In this document: positions 10,487-22,799 of the stretch, in pieces
Layout: each line of letters starts with the position of its first letter
Position numbering within the stretch: position 1 is the first letter of the stretch
Position numbers and translations under genes: made by a program
NCBI GenBank assembly: GCA_009733575.1
Contig: ML769545.1
Location: 94,090 to 158,089, forward strand
DNA length: 64,000 nucleotides
Direction: 5' to 3'
Source of the DNA: Gymnopus androsaceus JB14
Taxonomy: Eukaryota > Basidiomycota > Agaricomycetes > Agaricales > Omphalotaceae
The notes under the pieces: generated by a model
Seen by the model: the letters and a program-made list of their open reading frames with translations, nothing else
Database searches by the model: none
What the model was told of the DNA's origin: nothing

Positions 10487-13345
10487 ATGGTTCCGGGTCG
10501 ATTCTTGTTTTTCGCTTTTGTATCACTATTGATCCAAGTCCGAGTTAATGCTGCTGAGGTGAGCCGCAAACATCTTGCTTGCTTTGAAAAAGTTGCTGAG
10601 GTTGTTGGATTCAGGAGTACGATTACAGCCTGGTTCGTACGATCTTCGGAGCTGATTGTACAGCAACATTTACCGGTCTTTTTGCTGTTTCTAGTTGAAC
10701 AATGCGCAGGGAAAAACGCCATGTGAAATGAAGAGCAATATAGAGAGCTGTACTGGGACATTAAAGGCGCGAAATGGTGCGTAACTGAAGCGTTAATCGG
10801 GAAAATTGTACTAATTTAATAATTACTAGTTCCTTCTCCGACTAACTGTACTTGCACCAATGTATACTTTAACGTTTGGAGCGCGTGTTTACTATCGAAT
10901 GGAACCGCAGAATCGACGGTTCTCTCTAGTAATTGGACGGCTACTTGCGAACAGCAAGGTCTCAATCTGGTTGATGATTCATACAGCCCATCAAATAGCT
11001 TGGATCTTCCGTCCTGGGCATTTATGATGATGCCTTCCAATCAGACATTCAACGTTGTCCAAGCTCTCAACGGTACGTATCCGTGCTGTATATTTTGCTA
11101 TGACTAAGGATCGGTACTAGTGGCTATCGGAAATTCCGGCGATAAATGGAGCAAAGTGCAAGTTATCGTCCCAATCGTTGTTGGAATAGTTGTAACCGCA
11201 GCATTCATCATTGGAATCCTTATATGGCGCTCGAAAAAGTCTGGCTCTGCAAGTATCTTAACGCGCATGCAAGTCGTTATAGCGCGTGTATTCAGGGATG
11301 GGTTTGGTACGAGCAGGATTAGAGCCGGGAGACGCGATCAAGAATGGGTAATCGATCGACCGCCAGCTGCTGAACTGGAGATGTTATCGAATGCAACGCC
11401 AATTCCAAAACATCTTCACGGGGATCCAGATCAGGACACGTTCGGCTATCCTCTTCTTCCTCAGGCTCTCATTTGGATTTCGTGAAACCGAAATCATTCA
11501 CGAAAACTACTTGGGCACTTCCAGGCAAGAATCTATGGAAAAATTCACAACTCGGTCAGAAAATCCGACGGACGGCTATATATATGCCTGTTCCTTGGAG
11601 AAGTGCGCCTGTTACTGTCCAGTCCTCGGAGCCTTCGCGGAGGTTCGAGATTGATGCCTCTAGCGAGCGCACTCGAACCGACTCGACTCTAGAAAACTTT
11701 CGCCGAGGTGGGTTTAGAGTCTCTGGTACACGCACTGCGACGACCGACCGTGCTACAAGTCGGTACGACTATCACGAACCGCATGAAATAATCTTTGAAG
11801 AATACGAAGATGATGATGATGACAGTGATCTTGACCTCGCGGGTTTGAACCTTGACAATGAGCGCGAACAGCTTATCTCTGGGGATGAGGATAGGGATAA
11901 TGATCTAGACCTGAATGAGGTGATGCTCATTTCGAGATCGGAAATTGGAGATAATTTCACGATAAATTCGGAGACTTCAACGCAACGTCATATTCCTCCT
12001 TCCCCCGCACGCCCAAGATCGGACAGTCCTGTACAACCAGTATGTTGCTGCTCCTGCTGTTTTTCCGTACGTCAACTTATGTTTCTTTCCCTTGATAGAT
12101 CCCGCCACCTCCTCGGACTCCAGTTCGAGAACGACCACACAAGAGGGCCCATCGTACACCTCCCCCACCAACATATCCCGCACCTCTTCCACCGGCTAGT
12201 CCGTTCAATTTGAGAAAACCCTCCATCGACAGCATAACCCCAGGCCAATCCTCAGCGGCCGCGTCATCGTCGAATAACCTCCCACGCCGAAATCTTCCAT
12301 TACCTACTCCGCCAAACTCATCGCGTCCATCTCCTGCGGCGCCTCTGCCTCCAACGTTACGCCCTGCATTCATGTACCTTGCCGGTACTAATTCCTCATC
12401 ATCTCTTCCTCTTGCTCAAACACGACCTCCAGCTCCTTCTCATCCTCCGTTTGTCCGTCCAGGATATGGAATCACAGGTGCGGGTGCAAGTGCAGATGAT
12501 CTTCCTGCCATACTGCCTCGAGTGGAGCTAGGTCCCTCCCCCCCAGCCCCTGCAGTCCCACCTCGACCTCCACTGGAGTATGCGTTGGCGCACACCCGCA
12601 ATCAATCCCAATCTTACGGAATCCACCTCCAGCTCTTTCCGATACATGTCATCCCCACCATACCGTTCGTCGCCTCTACCAGAGGAGATCCGTATCGAAA
12701 GATCAGATTCACCACCTCCCCCGCCTTCTAACGCATCATCGCCTCCTTATACTGCTACGAGCTTTTCTCACTCCGAGTCCCAGTTGCATTATAACCATAA
12801 TCAACGAGCTCTACCAGTACCGGGCCCGGAATCTCCTCCAATACCTCCTCTCCCTCTTCCTTCTCCTCCTCTTTCCCAACAACGGATCGACAAAACCATC
12901 ATCACCAGCGGCTCATGTCATTACCCTTAAACGTGAACAGCAGTGGTCCCGGTCCTCCTACCCCAACCCAAAGCGGAGTCGCGGACCATTCCGGATACAC
13001 CTTCGAAGCAACCCTTGCTTCCCCGCCGCGACATCCTCATCCTGGGTATACCTTCGAATCAACCCTCGCGCCTCGAACGCATTTCCGGAATTTTTCCGCG
13101 GATAGTCTCACTACCTACGAGAACCCAAATGAAGATTCACCTGTGGATCCGAGATTGTTGTTCCCGGGCGTGGTACGTGCGGAGGGGTATTTACAACCTG
13201 TAGGCGAGGGGTAGGGCCGGTATGGGTCATGGGTATGGGCCGGGGTGCTAGTGCAAGCGATCTCCGCGCTCAACGATCGTACGACTCATTCCAGACTGTT
13301 TCTAGTTATCCTTATTCGAATGCGCCTTCGGACTCGAGAAGATGA
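10487..13345 (+). CDS. Signal-peptide, single-pass membrane protein with Pro/Ser-rich cytoplasmic tail (frame disrupted)
   Basis: The N-terminal half is well supported: exons 10487-10558, 10615-10632, 10695-10776, 10830-11072 and a fifth from 11121. It begins with a hydrophobic signal peptide (FLFFAFVSLLIQV). A Cys-containing outer domain with several N-x-S/T sites follows (PTNCTCTNVYFNVWSAC). Next come a transmembrane helix (VQVIVPIVVGIVVTAAFIIG) and basic stop-transfer residues (WRSKK). The long tail has an Asp/Glu run near 11808-11850 and Pro/Ser-rich sequence, with another intron at 12040-12098. This layout is common in Agaricomycete cell-surface proteins of unknown role. The tail changes frame near 11470, 12610, 12890 and 13205, and the likely true end (SYPYSNAPSDSRR) is at 13345. 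One-base errors or decay are both possible. Confidence 0.62.
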
Positions 13346-14290
13346 TACTTGATTATTTACGAAGCTAGGTCGATCTTGTTTGATTATGAAGGGTTGGGCT
13401 GGAGTTAGATGGATGCAATGGACCATGTCATGCTCACAACGACATACATTTATTATTATATTACAGTTATTTATTCTTCTTCGCTTGGTTTTATTTCTTT
13501 TTTCCATTTTTTTTTACATCTTGCTTTCATTATCCTTGCTTAGGCTTTGCTGGACGCTTTTGTTTACATACCATCATTCTTGCTTCCGTGCTATCATCTC
13601 GTTTCTCTCTCGTAAGTACAAATGCTTCCATGGTTTGCTTTTAATGATGCAAAGTTCAGACTGGGTGTAGTTATAAGTTAGCTTATGTCGTACGTCGATG
13701 GTGCCGGTAAAAAGGAAATAGAAGTTTTGGCATGCAGGGGGAAAGGAAGAGTCAAGAGTCCCTGCAAGACACGGCGAACAGTGGCGGACGGTGGGAATAG
13801 CGCAAGTTGATCTAGACTCTTTCTCAGCCTCCCATTCACTTTTGTTACACTCACACTGGCAGTTTACTTACTTCAACCTACTGGATCTTACTTGATAGTG
13901 AGCAGACCTCAACCTCAACCTAGGCTTACCTCGACCTTGCTTGATAGCGAACAACAGCTTCAACCTACTTCAGCACAATCTTCCAGCGATACCCTCGGAT
14001 GCTCATACTATTGCTCGTGAACTACGGGCGTCCGACCCAGGTCCGACCACGGTCTTCATTTAAGGCTACCGGTTAGTGGTCAGTATTACGAAGCATCGGC
14101 TCTCAAGGCAATGCTTTTTATATGAAACCAAATACCGCCTAGAGCAGTTTCAGCAATACGTTTAGCTCTTGCTTGCCTTCATCCCGCGTACACTTTGCTG
14201 TCAAAAGATCCCGCTCGAATTCCCGCTCTCCTATAAGTGGGGAATGCCAAGTACCGCGGCCCTGATATAAAAGCGTCTAAGCTTTGTCTC
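13346..14290. other. Intergenic between membrane-protein and F-box-like genes
   Basis: No gene is seen. T-rich pyrimidine tracts follow the membrane-protein gene near 13440-13540. Repeated short CTTCAACCTACT / CCTCAACCTAGG motifs occur at 13870-13970. A TATAAAAG box near 14264-14271 lies about 25-30 bp before the ATG of the next gene. Confidence 0.5.
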
Positions 14291-14294
14291 AGTC

Positions 14295-15307
14295 GTGCCT
14301 CCCCCTGTTTATCTTTCTCTTCCCTCCATGAACGTACCGGTCGCGTGCACTACCTCCTCGACGCTCAGCTCAGAGGATGTACTACAAGTTTCATCCTTTG
14401 AGTTTCCAGCAGAGATAGAAAGGGAGATTCTCGAAGTCACCAGCGCGCAGTTTCCCCGGGACAGCAGTCAAGCTAGCAGGACTATCCAAGAAAACCCAGT
14501 ATTGGTGAGTTTCATGTCGGTTATATCAAGCCAGTTTGATTCATATGGCTTATAGGATGGAATGGTACATCTACGAAACAGTAGCTTTAGACCACCATAC
14601 CATTGGAACGGCCACTCCGTTCCTTCGGACTATTGATGCACGACCCGCTGAATTCTTTTCCCAAAGAGTGAAAAAGCTCTATATTAGCTACTCGGTAACA
14701 TTTCCCGAAGCCCAGAGAATCCTTGCCGTATGCACTGGCCTCTCACAATTAATATGCTGGACCGAGAGCCGTCAGAATGGCTGGCTCTTCCCCTATCTCA
14801 ATCCTCCCTCCGACTCCATTTCACACCTCACTCATCTTTCAATAAAACTGGAAATGACAACAAGTGAAAATGCTCTTCCCTCGTTCTCTGATGAAATGTA
14901 CCAAAACTTGACACATCTCGAAATCGTACTCCCGCCGCCCGTGAATCTCGGCATTTACATCGACTGGAGAAGCCTTTCAGACCTACCATGTCTGAAACAT
15001 CTCATGATGGGCGACCTCAACTCATGGGACCATTTCTATCTCCTCCCTGTCCTGCGAAGCCTGCTAGACTTTTCATTAGAGTTGGAAACACTCGTGGTTG
15101 TGACCAAACAGTCGGAGATGCTTGAAGCATTGGAGGCCGAAAACTTTGATGACCCCAGGCTGGTCATCCTCCCTAGGTTTAACTTGGCCAGAGGATTTGC
15201 CGACGTATTGGAAGAAACTACATAATGGTGAACTAGATCCTTGGGAACCCTCTGCTGAGAAAGCGAGGGAACAGCAGTTAGAGTGGAATGAGAGGCGACG
15301 TGAGTGA
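14295..15307 (+). pseudogene. F-box-like protein, small Agaricomycete type, with frame breaks
   Basis: Exon 1 (14295-14504) holds an F-box-like start (FEFPAEIEREILEVT). A 51-nt GT-AG interval, 14505-14555, precedes the main exon. That exon carries YIYETVALD, RPAEFFSQRVKKLYIS and repeated Leu-rich strands ending in LPRFNLARGFAD. The family-like tail YWKKLHNGELDPWEPSAEKA continues in a neighbouring frame to 15307, so one extra base sits near 15205. The exon 1 to exon 2 join is also out of phase by the simplest splice. The role would be an SCF adaptor by analogy. It may be intact if these are consensus errors; otherwise it is a recent pseudogene. Confidence 0.6.
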
Positions 15308-16129
15308 TTCAGATCTTCACGCAAGCGAAATGACAATTTAACTTGAAGTTTCAACAGGTTCTTCCGATACTACTTGAAATAAAAACAAAGTCGGTACTGC
15401 TACCGACCACAACTGCTCGTCTGCTGTATATTTTTATCGACGATCTTATGCTTGTCACGATCTAAGTATCTTATTACGTTCGTCTACTACTACTATAGTA
15501 TCTCATATGACACGATATATGCCTAAACATTTACTTGCTATTGCACCATGTACCGGTTCTACGTGCGTAGAACCGGAATAAAAACTTCATCTCGCTCTCG
15601 TTCTTCATATAAAGAGCATTAAGCAATCGTAACGTCCTTAGCAAGGGCTGGGACCGAACAGTAAGTTCTAGGGTGCGCTTGAGCACCGCTGGAAATCTAG
15701 AAGCTCATTACTCGCTACAGGGAAACCGAGATGAATTAGTCGTCAGTCACCCTAGCAAAAACACCTCAGCATCAGCTGTCGAACTACTAGAGATACTTTG
15801 GCTATACGCACAAACTCAAAAAGTACAGGGGAGCAAGGCGGGGCTCTATTCTCGCAAACTGAGAACGATGCTGACCATGTTATGATCTGCTGTCGGCCTA
15901 GAAAGACCGAATGGAGCTCGCATCGATCTCCCTCCAAAGTGGAGAATTTGCGGATAACATTCAAAAACACGGTTCTGAGAACGTTACTTACATAGCTCTG
16001 TATACGATTGCCTGTGCGTTTTCGCTCGCCCTACGATTCTCCAGAGTTTTAACTTGCTTCGTTGGTTTCCTGAATTGGGATATGGATATTCATCTGTCAC
16101 TCGGTCATTGCTAGAGTCGTCGCGCTCTA
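15308..16129. other. Intergenic, no gene seen
   Basis: Only short unrelated frames occur. A near-palindrome GGTTCTACGTGCGTAGAACC lies at about 15554-15573. Confidence 0.5.
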
Positions 16130-17740
16130 TACCTTAAAGAATAATTCGGATAAGCGGAATCCTGCCGAGCTCGCAACCGTTCAAGAAGGCAAGTTGAAGG
16201 ATCAGAGCTTGGAACGGTAGTCAAACGACGGGGTGTACATGTTAAACTGACATAGATAAATAATTCTATCCCCCCGATACTCCGTTGAGCCCAAATCTCT
16301 TCGCCTGACTCGGAGTATCGAGGGATCTGATACATAGATTAAAGTGCGATGGAATGTATATATAATGGGATAGTTCGTAGGGATAATGATAATGCTAATG
16401 CGAAAGGAAAGAAAAATGAATACATGCTAGATGATACTTACCCGCTAAAGTTACAAGGTGGTTCCGTAATGATAATTAGGTGAAGAGAGAATAGAAATTC
16501 AGATGAGAAGAAGAGTCGAGTAACGATGCTTCTCCAATCGTGACGAACAGACTGGTAGTAGTTGAGATTGCTAGGTCCCGCTCCTGGTGTTTGAGTATAG
16601 CCATAGCCATACTCTATATTCGTGTCAAACCGTGGCTGGGCGACGCTGCTGATGGTAGAGTGTAGTCTGGAGGAGGAGGAGATTCCTACGCAGCATTCAA
16701 ATCCAATGTAGGACTGAATCTTCCTGGACGATGGAACGCATCGAAAGTTCCCGAGGAAGAGGTAGAGCGGGAGACAGTCGGACATTTCCGTCCATCTCCA
16801 TGCCCATCTGGAAAGCCATTCCGACAGAACCAAAAGGTAAGTCCATGCCTGTGTTCATACCGGCTCCCCATCGCGATTGTGGAGATTGAAGTTCGTTGAA
16901 GTCGACGTGTGGATAGACCGGGGGCTCTGAAACTATATGATGAGGCAGAGCCTCCGAACGTTGATATACAGGCTCGATATGAACGTTGTCGTCCGAGTAC
17001 TCTGAGAAAGTATTTTACACGTACTTGGTTTGCGTAGGATCATGAGTCTTAATATGTCGATTCAGGTCACCGCGAGCCAATGACAGCAGTACAATTTGGG
17101 CACTTGAAAGCAGTCTGTTTGGATTTTGGCTTGGAAAAGGAGTGTGTATCAGGAGACGAAGAGGTGAGAGAGACGCGTAGAACCTACCGCTTTAGCCTGA
17201 GATTTTCTTGCAGTTTTCTTGGTGAAGAGGCGCATAAGGGGCGTAACGCAACCGTGAGGGAGAATAAGAGCAATGAACTAAGAATCGATCTTTACGGAAG
17301 ACGGCCTGCGATGCAAAGCGCAAGCGCGGAACGGAGAGGGCGAAGGGAAGTGAGTCTGAAGAGCCAATAAATTCCTGGGACGAATTAGTTCTAACCTGTG
17401 TTTGAAAATTGCCGATTCAGGTAACGATTAGTTACAGGGCAATTTTCCATGGACGTGCCACTCGTAAATGACCTGAAGAAGGTCCAAGTGGCCCTGATGG
17501 AGCGAGACAATGTAGAACAATGCCCATAGCCGAGCGCCAGGACCTGCAATAAAATAATGCCACTTTCGCAAATGCCGCAATTCCTTTTGTGGTGAACAAT
17601 CGAATTTGATGTTTAGCTAGTTATGTAGCATTATCCGTCATTATTTCTTGGAATATTAATATTGTGCGGTGGAAGAAAGCAAGGTGGATTCTGTTCCACA
17701 ACGTTAGTGCTCGTTAAACAGAGAACCTTGAACATTTAAC
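16130..17740 (-). repeat. Arm 2 of the long inverted duplication (partner 1590-3735)
   Basis: Read on the minus strand this follows arm 1 from its 5' flank to its 3' hairpin and beyond. Relative to arm 1, an internal stretch of about 460 bp (2385-2845 in arm 1) is missing. The missing part spans the second and third zinc fingers, and the breakpoint lies at a shared TACT. Roughly 12.4 kb with four other genes separates the arms. Confidence 0.83.
16438..17330 (-). pseudogene. Broken inverted copy of the C2H2 zinc-finger gene
   Basis: The C-terminal part is still recognisable (QSYIGFECCVGISS, EYGYGYTQTPGAGPSNLN), but three lesions are visible. Two bases are lost within finger 1, the following splice donor is changed from CAGGTACGT to CAAGTACGT, and fingers 2 and 3 are deleted together with an intron. 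The stop codon of the parent is also changed. No DNA-binding product is expected. Confidence 0.8.
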
Positions 17741-17744
17741 CTAC

Positions 17745-18780
17745 AATGCTGATCTCGTTGGTCCTTCACTCTCGAATAACTAACTTGACCTAACGAGCAG
17801 CAAGCCATGTATGACACCCATTAACCACCATATTCAATATCCCGCCCTCCGTTCTCCAGACGCGCGCGCTTCTTGCTCTCATGCTGACTGCTCTTTACAA
17901 ATGCCGCGACATCTCCATCTCTATCTCGAGCTATCTCAACTTTCTCTTTCAACTTTCTCTTCCCCTAAAGAAGAATCCGTTTCGAGAAACGAACCTATAA
18001 CAGAAGTCTTTTAACCAAGTCAACATCGTGCTAACCAAGGGTCTAATCTCTGTCGTCGCCCAGACTCAAACCCAACCATTTCTTGCAAATATCTTGGCTA
18101 TCAAGAGAAAATTTGGGCTCTGAATTCAATTTAGCTGCAACGAACAATAAAGCAACCTTGCATCTGTCCCAAGAGAAGGATTGGCTTCGAATGAACGCTC
18201 TCCCGAACTGTGTCATCACATCGAAGAAACCAACACCGTAAATAAGCCTTCGAACTAAACATGGCCACCCTTATCCATCGCAAAGCCAGGAGCGCAGAAA
18301 TGACAGTTCTCTTGAAATAACCTTGCACCCCATCCGCCCACAAATCCATCGGAATTCGCTTTGCCGGATACATCAGCAAGTTAGGAAATCTATGAGTGTA
18401 TGGGTCCATACATCTCATACCACTCCATACCACTCCATACCATGTATGGAAAAAGGGAGGGTAGATAGACTCTATACTCAGCATACAACACCACCTATGC
18501 ATCTCCATACACTTATACACAGAATGACCCCATACTACCCATACATGAATCCCACTAAAATTAGTTCCATACATACTGATTGTCATTTGACACCGTCATC
18601 ACTGAAGATTGTAGCCATAAAATGATATGATGAACAAGATGAATTTCAGCATAAAAACAACAGCTTGGGAAGGTAAGATGCAATATACGACTTGTGCATA
18701 GTATATAACTTGTATTTAAATGAAAACCACTTAAATCATCGCAATGCCCAGACCAGAGAATTACTATCAAAAGTGGGTTA
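17745..18780. other. Intergenic with short CCATAC-rich repeats
   Basis: Around 18408-18445 the motif CCATACCACT is repeated in near-tandem, and CCATAC or ATACATAC words recur to about 18575. No convincing gene is seen. Confidence 0.45.
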
Positions 18781-18784
18781 GAAA

Positions 18785-19345
18785 AGCATTGAAAACCACA
18801 GCAAAACGTACCATTCCCAATCTGACATTATGATAGCATCATCCTGAGTAGTGCTCACAGCATCTCCATCCTCATGAGCAGGATACATTGCAGCCTTACG
18901 AGTGCTGACATATGGCAATGTATTGGCGTAGATGATTTGCCATTTTGTGTCCGAGAGCCCTGACAAGCCTCCAGTACGAAGCTGTGTGATCTGCCCACGA
19001 ATTTTCACCTGTCACCTGTGTTCTTGGCAGCAGGCCCCTTGCCTTCTTTCCGTTGTGTCTCATTAATGATTCGGCGCACTTCATCAATACTACTACTGTG
19101 ACCAGATTTGTAGGCTTGAAGAGCTCGGAGACACTGTTGAAATAAATCAGATAGTGAGGATTAAAAGAAATAACAACGCACTGCATTGGCAATTTTTTTC
19201 GGTTTCCAGAACATCCTTGGCTATTTGAACATCAGTCTCCTTTTTTTCTTTTGCTTCACAAAGCTCATCTTGGGTGTGGGGAAGCAAAGAAGGATCGAGG
19301 TAGACCTTCTTGCCTCTAAGTACCATTTTCGTTGCTGTAGACATG
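18785..19345 (-). CDS. Unassigned multi-exon gene fragment, possibly transposon-associated
   Basis: A 5' exon from 19345 reads MSTATKMVLRGKKVYLDPSL with a Lys/Glu-rich helix (EAKEKKETDVQIAKDVLE). It appears to splice near 19190 to a second exon starting about 19137 (LRALQAYKSGHSSSIDEVRR). A third coding piece (QITQLRTGGLSGLSDTKWQI) lies near 18980-18790 in another frame and ends at a possible donor. Splice joins are plausible but not certain. I recognise no domain. Short spacing and moderately CpG-poor composition resemble repeat-associated genes elsewhere in the window. Confidence 0.35.
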
Positions 19346-19422
19346 TGTGACAATGCAAAAAGAATTTGTACAAGCTGGTTGAAGTTCAAGTGACGAAAAA
19401 AAACTGCTGAAAAAGCTGTCAC

Positions 19423-20460
19423 TGACTATGCAGGCTCCTCCACAGCCCCCAGGCTTGTGGAACGACCCCTGATAAATGGTCAGAATTTCGGCTCCCGATT
19501 ATTAGGGGTCCTTCTATTAGACACTGCTTTGTGGCAAAATATATGTCGCTTTTCTGCTTATTTCTCTGCTTTTTTTTTCATGCTTGACTCTCACCATGCC
19601 TCTCCCTTGCATTTATCAAGGAATGTACTCGGACTTTCACGCTGCAAGGACATCTCATAAAACATGTTCAGTCAGCAGTACACCGTAATAGCATTCTTTG
19701 TGCACCTCCAATGGTATTCATCTTATACCTGTCTAGTACGGACGTCATCCTGTACCTTGAAAGCTCAAGTATTATAATAGTTTAGATGTTTTAACTGCTT
19801 TCTATGTTAACAGGCTCGCAGACTACCACTCTTATGAAATTTTGTTATAATTGGCTATTATAATAGTAGTCACCAAGTAGTCACTTCGAACTCAAAGTTC
19901 CATACAAGTCCATACTTGAGAGATGTATGGAGAAATTTTGATGGAATCGTTGATTTATGGTATGGAAGGTATGGCGGCTATGCTCTCATGCTCTCATGAA
20001 ATTCCCAACTTGCTGATGTAAGCCAGTGCGGGACTTTGCAAGTCGTTCAAATTTGGCTCCTTCATGTACTTAGTATCGCGTCAGAAAGTCGTTGAGTTGT
20101 CAGGGTGAGCATTGTGAGCATTGTGACATCCAGGTGGTTGAAGAGAAAGAAGCGGGCGAATTCTTAAGCGCCAGTTATGTAGGCGCCGACTGGATGACAA
20201 TCATGAACTTCATTTAGTTGGTCTGCTTAAAATTTTAACTTGAGGCATGGCGTGGCAGTTAATCGGGGAGTCTCGTTGGAAAGATGAGGGAAAGTTCTGT
20301 AGACCTCCGTAATAAATAACAGCACAGGCGGCGAGAACTCGTATTTCTTAAACCTTCATGAACACCTCTCTACAGGTGCTCCAAGTCGTCTCGGTAAATT
20401 TGCCAGCGATGATTCATGAAGGTAATGCTGTATCCAGCGAGGTCGTGTTAAACAATAGTT
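19423..20460. other. Intergenic, no gene seen
   Basis: AT-rich with a short inverted pair ACCTTCATGAA / TTCATGAAGGT at 20350-20425. TATTATAATAG-type words occur at 19770-19870. Confidence 0.45.
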
Positions 20461-20638
20461 GATTCGAAGAACTATCTTTCATATATATATATTCCATTTA
20501 TTGATTTGCGTAACTTCATCCTTAGCCACAGACGACCAGCTAAGTACTGTGTTAGCTATGATGGAAGAGTACAAAGCACTAAGACTTGGACGCACAGGTT
20601 CTCCTCCATCGTGGAAACTCGAGACTGAGTAAAGAGCA

Positions 20639-20899
20639 TCAGGTTGCACAAGTGAGACCGTTCGCTCCATTGACGCAAGCTGTAATCGATTCTGAAAGGT
20701 AAGCATGGGCACTTTTAATGCAAACAGTATGGTACTAACATCCATTGATAGTGTTTCCGTCCAAGAAGAATGCACAAGAAGACCCGAGAGTGTGCTCGCA
20801 GTTGTTCGGGCACTGACAAGCGCTGTCGGGGTTGGGGGCAATAGCCCCAACACCAATGGCTGCAATGAGAACGGCAGAGACAATGGCGAAGAATTTCAT
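20639..20899 (-). CDS. Six-cysteine small secreted protein, copy A
   Basis: Two exons, 20899-20740 and 20679-20639, with a GTTAGT donor, encode 66 residues. The first 19-20 residues form a signal peptide (MKFFAIVSAVLIAAIGVGAI). The mature part has six cysteines spaced C-x-C-x3-C-x7-C-x12-C-x8-C, enough for three disulfides. The protein predicted is identical to copies B and C, though the DNA differs at several silent sites (AACACCAATGG for AACGCCAATGG). A TATATAAG box sits about 85 bp upstream. A secreted effector-like or defence-like role is only inference; no function is known to me. Confidence 0.75.
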
Positions 20900-21150
20900 G
20901 ATTCAAGAAAGATTCTGTGAGAGTAAGTTATGATATGTCTGTTGTTTGAGATGAGGTTGGAAGGCAATTTTTTGGCTTCTTATATAGGATCTGGTTGGCC
21001 CAAAGGCCTGGGATGAATCCGATACAGCTATGCCGGGCAAAATTCTCGTGAATCAGGTCGTAAAGGTGGAGTCCATTGACGAAATCGAGTAGTATTTCTG
21101 TTAGAATCCGGAAGGTGACCGAGCATCTACCGGCTATAGATTTAGTTCAC

Positions 21151-21195
21151 CTGGGATGGAGCAATAGCCCCTTAGCGTATCTTGCTCCTTCCCAG
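21151..21195. repeat. Small hairpin repeat, type also seen at 37517
   Basis: CTGGGATGGAGCAA and TTGCTCCTTCCCAG form a 14-nt stem with one mismatch. The loop contains AGCCCCTTAG. A related hairpin with the same loop core lies at 37517-37562, so this looks like a dispersed structured repeat. Confidence 0.6.
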
Positions 21196-21419
21196 ATTAT
21201 ATCAATTTATCTCCATTATGCCCATATAAACCTTTAACAATTTACGTGCAACGTTTGCATAGAACACCTCTACAGTAACTATAAAAGCGGAGTAGTAGCA
21301 TCGCCTAGAGGCAAACATTCTACAACTAGTTAGTACTTAGTAGTATTCAGTGGTGGCCACGGGTTAGGAGTCAAGGGATACAGGTTGACATACCCATACA
21401 ACCGCCATTGACAATATTG

Positions 21420-22165
21420 ATATTGATATTGGGGCGGAGCTTACAATGGAAGGCTCTACTTAACTTGACAATATACTCCAATGGGTATTTGTTCTTGATG
21501 AGGTCGTAGCGCTGTTGACCCCATGTATGCTCCATCCATTCAATCTCACTATCGGGTAAAAAGGCAAATTTCCTTTGTTTCGATGCATAGAACCGAGCTA
21601 CAATGGGTCTTTCCGCAACTGTATACCATAGAGTTGTACTCCAACGGATCCGGAGTCTGCTTGGTTATGGCATATGTACTATTTTCTAGAGTATGACTTG
21701 GACGAAGACCCACAGCTTTATAAGTGTACAGTAGCTCTTCATGCTCGATTGTCACCTTGAGTTATGATGATAATTCATATCGTCGAAGTTGGTAGGATGG
21801 TCGTGCGAAGTATTGTGCTACCTACGCCTTAGTAGAACATCGTAGAGCTCTGGTTAGGAGTCCACTCCACTCCTAAATCACTGGGTGGCAGTGGGTAGTC
21901 AATCGAAAACCATCGACTGGTTTAAGGCTACCGAATGGATCTTTGGAGCAACTTGTCGAGGCTCTGCAGGAATTTAAGAGCGGTAAATGCCTCAAGGCTG
22001 AAATCCGTCGGTGAATACATGCCGACTCCCTAGTATGACTCCCCATACCACGACTGCAGCGCAGTATTCACGTATTCGATACCCCAGAGTCCAAATACAC
22101 CTGTCTGTTTAAAACAGCCATAAATACAACTGTAAGCTCCCGTACCGTAACGCCAGCCCCGGGAC
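21420..22165 (-). repeat. Inverted duplicate of 24050-24810
   Basis: On the minus strand this matches 24050-24810 over about 700 bp with scattered substitutions and indels. Shared blocks include the GTTTTAAACAGACAGGTG and TACGTGAATACTGCGCTGCA stretches. It also holds a coding-like stretch (WMEHTWGQQRYDLIKNKYPL) interrupted by stops, so it may be a dead gene fragment of unknown family. Confidence 0.75.
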
Positions 22166-22443
22166 TTAGTCATTTTGAAAATCATGATGTGTAATGTCTC
22201 TATATATCTGGTGTAACACTTCAGACGTTGAAAGGAATTTTTGCTGATTCTTGTTTAAGTCTGAGGGAATTGCCATGTAAAGAATACAGACACTTACACT
22301 ACCGTCGAGGTATCTTTCCATTCTTGGAAGAAACCTGGGAAAAGTCCAGGGAGAAATCACCATTTGCGGAGAGTTTCCTTGATGAGAAATATACATTGTC
22401 CACAATGTACAAGCCTTTAAATTTATCTTTCTTTCATGCTTGA

Positions 22444-22562
22444 AATTAATCAATTTTCCCGCCCGCAAAAGAAATCGGGAGATGATTGGAATGGCATTTT
22501 TGGCGCGTTCCGAGCATCTTCAAATCATCTCCCGATTTCTTTTGCAGTCGGGAAAATTAATT
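22444..22562. repeat. Strong DNA hairpin with ~40-bp arms
   Basis: The left arm 22444-22487 and right arm 22522-22562 are almost perfectly complementary. Both contain AAAAGAAATCGGGAGATGAT or its complement, next to TTTTCCCG / CGGGAAAA. The spacer of about 34 nt is itself partly symmetric (GGAA ... TTCC). It could be a miniature foldback element or a source of small RNA. Confidence 0.75.
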
Positions 22563-22799
22563 ATGTTCAAACGAGAAAGACTTGGTGATTTCTTTCCTTT
22601 TACACCTGCAATAAAATAAATTTCTGATGATGGAAACGATTCACGAAAGGTAAGTTTTCCTTTATGTAACTTTTCCCATACATTGCCCATACATTTTCCA
22701 GTGATACCCTGGACCGTGGTGTTATTGGTAGGAACTTATGATCCAACGCAGAACGCATTATCAAGCCAGAGCGGTTTATGTTTCGGAAGACTCAAACAA

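Noticed and set aside
12210..13214. Several separate small genes in the Pro-rich region
   Set aside because: The overlapping frames read as one continuous Pro/Ser-rich tail with compensating frame changes, not as independent genes.
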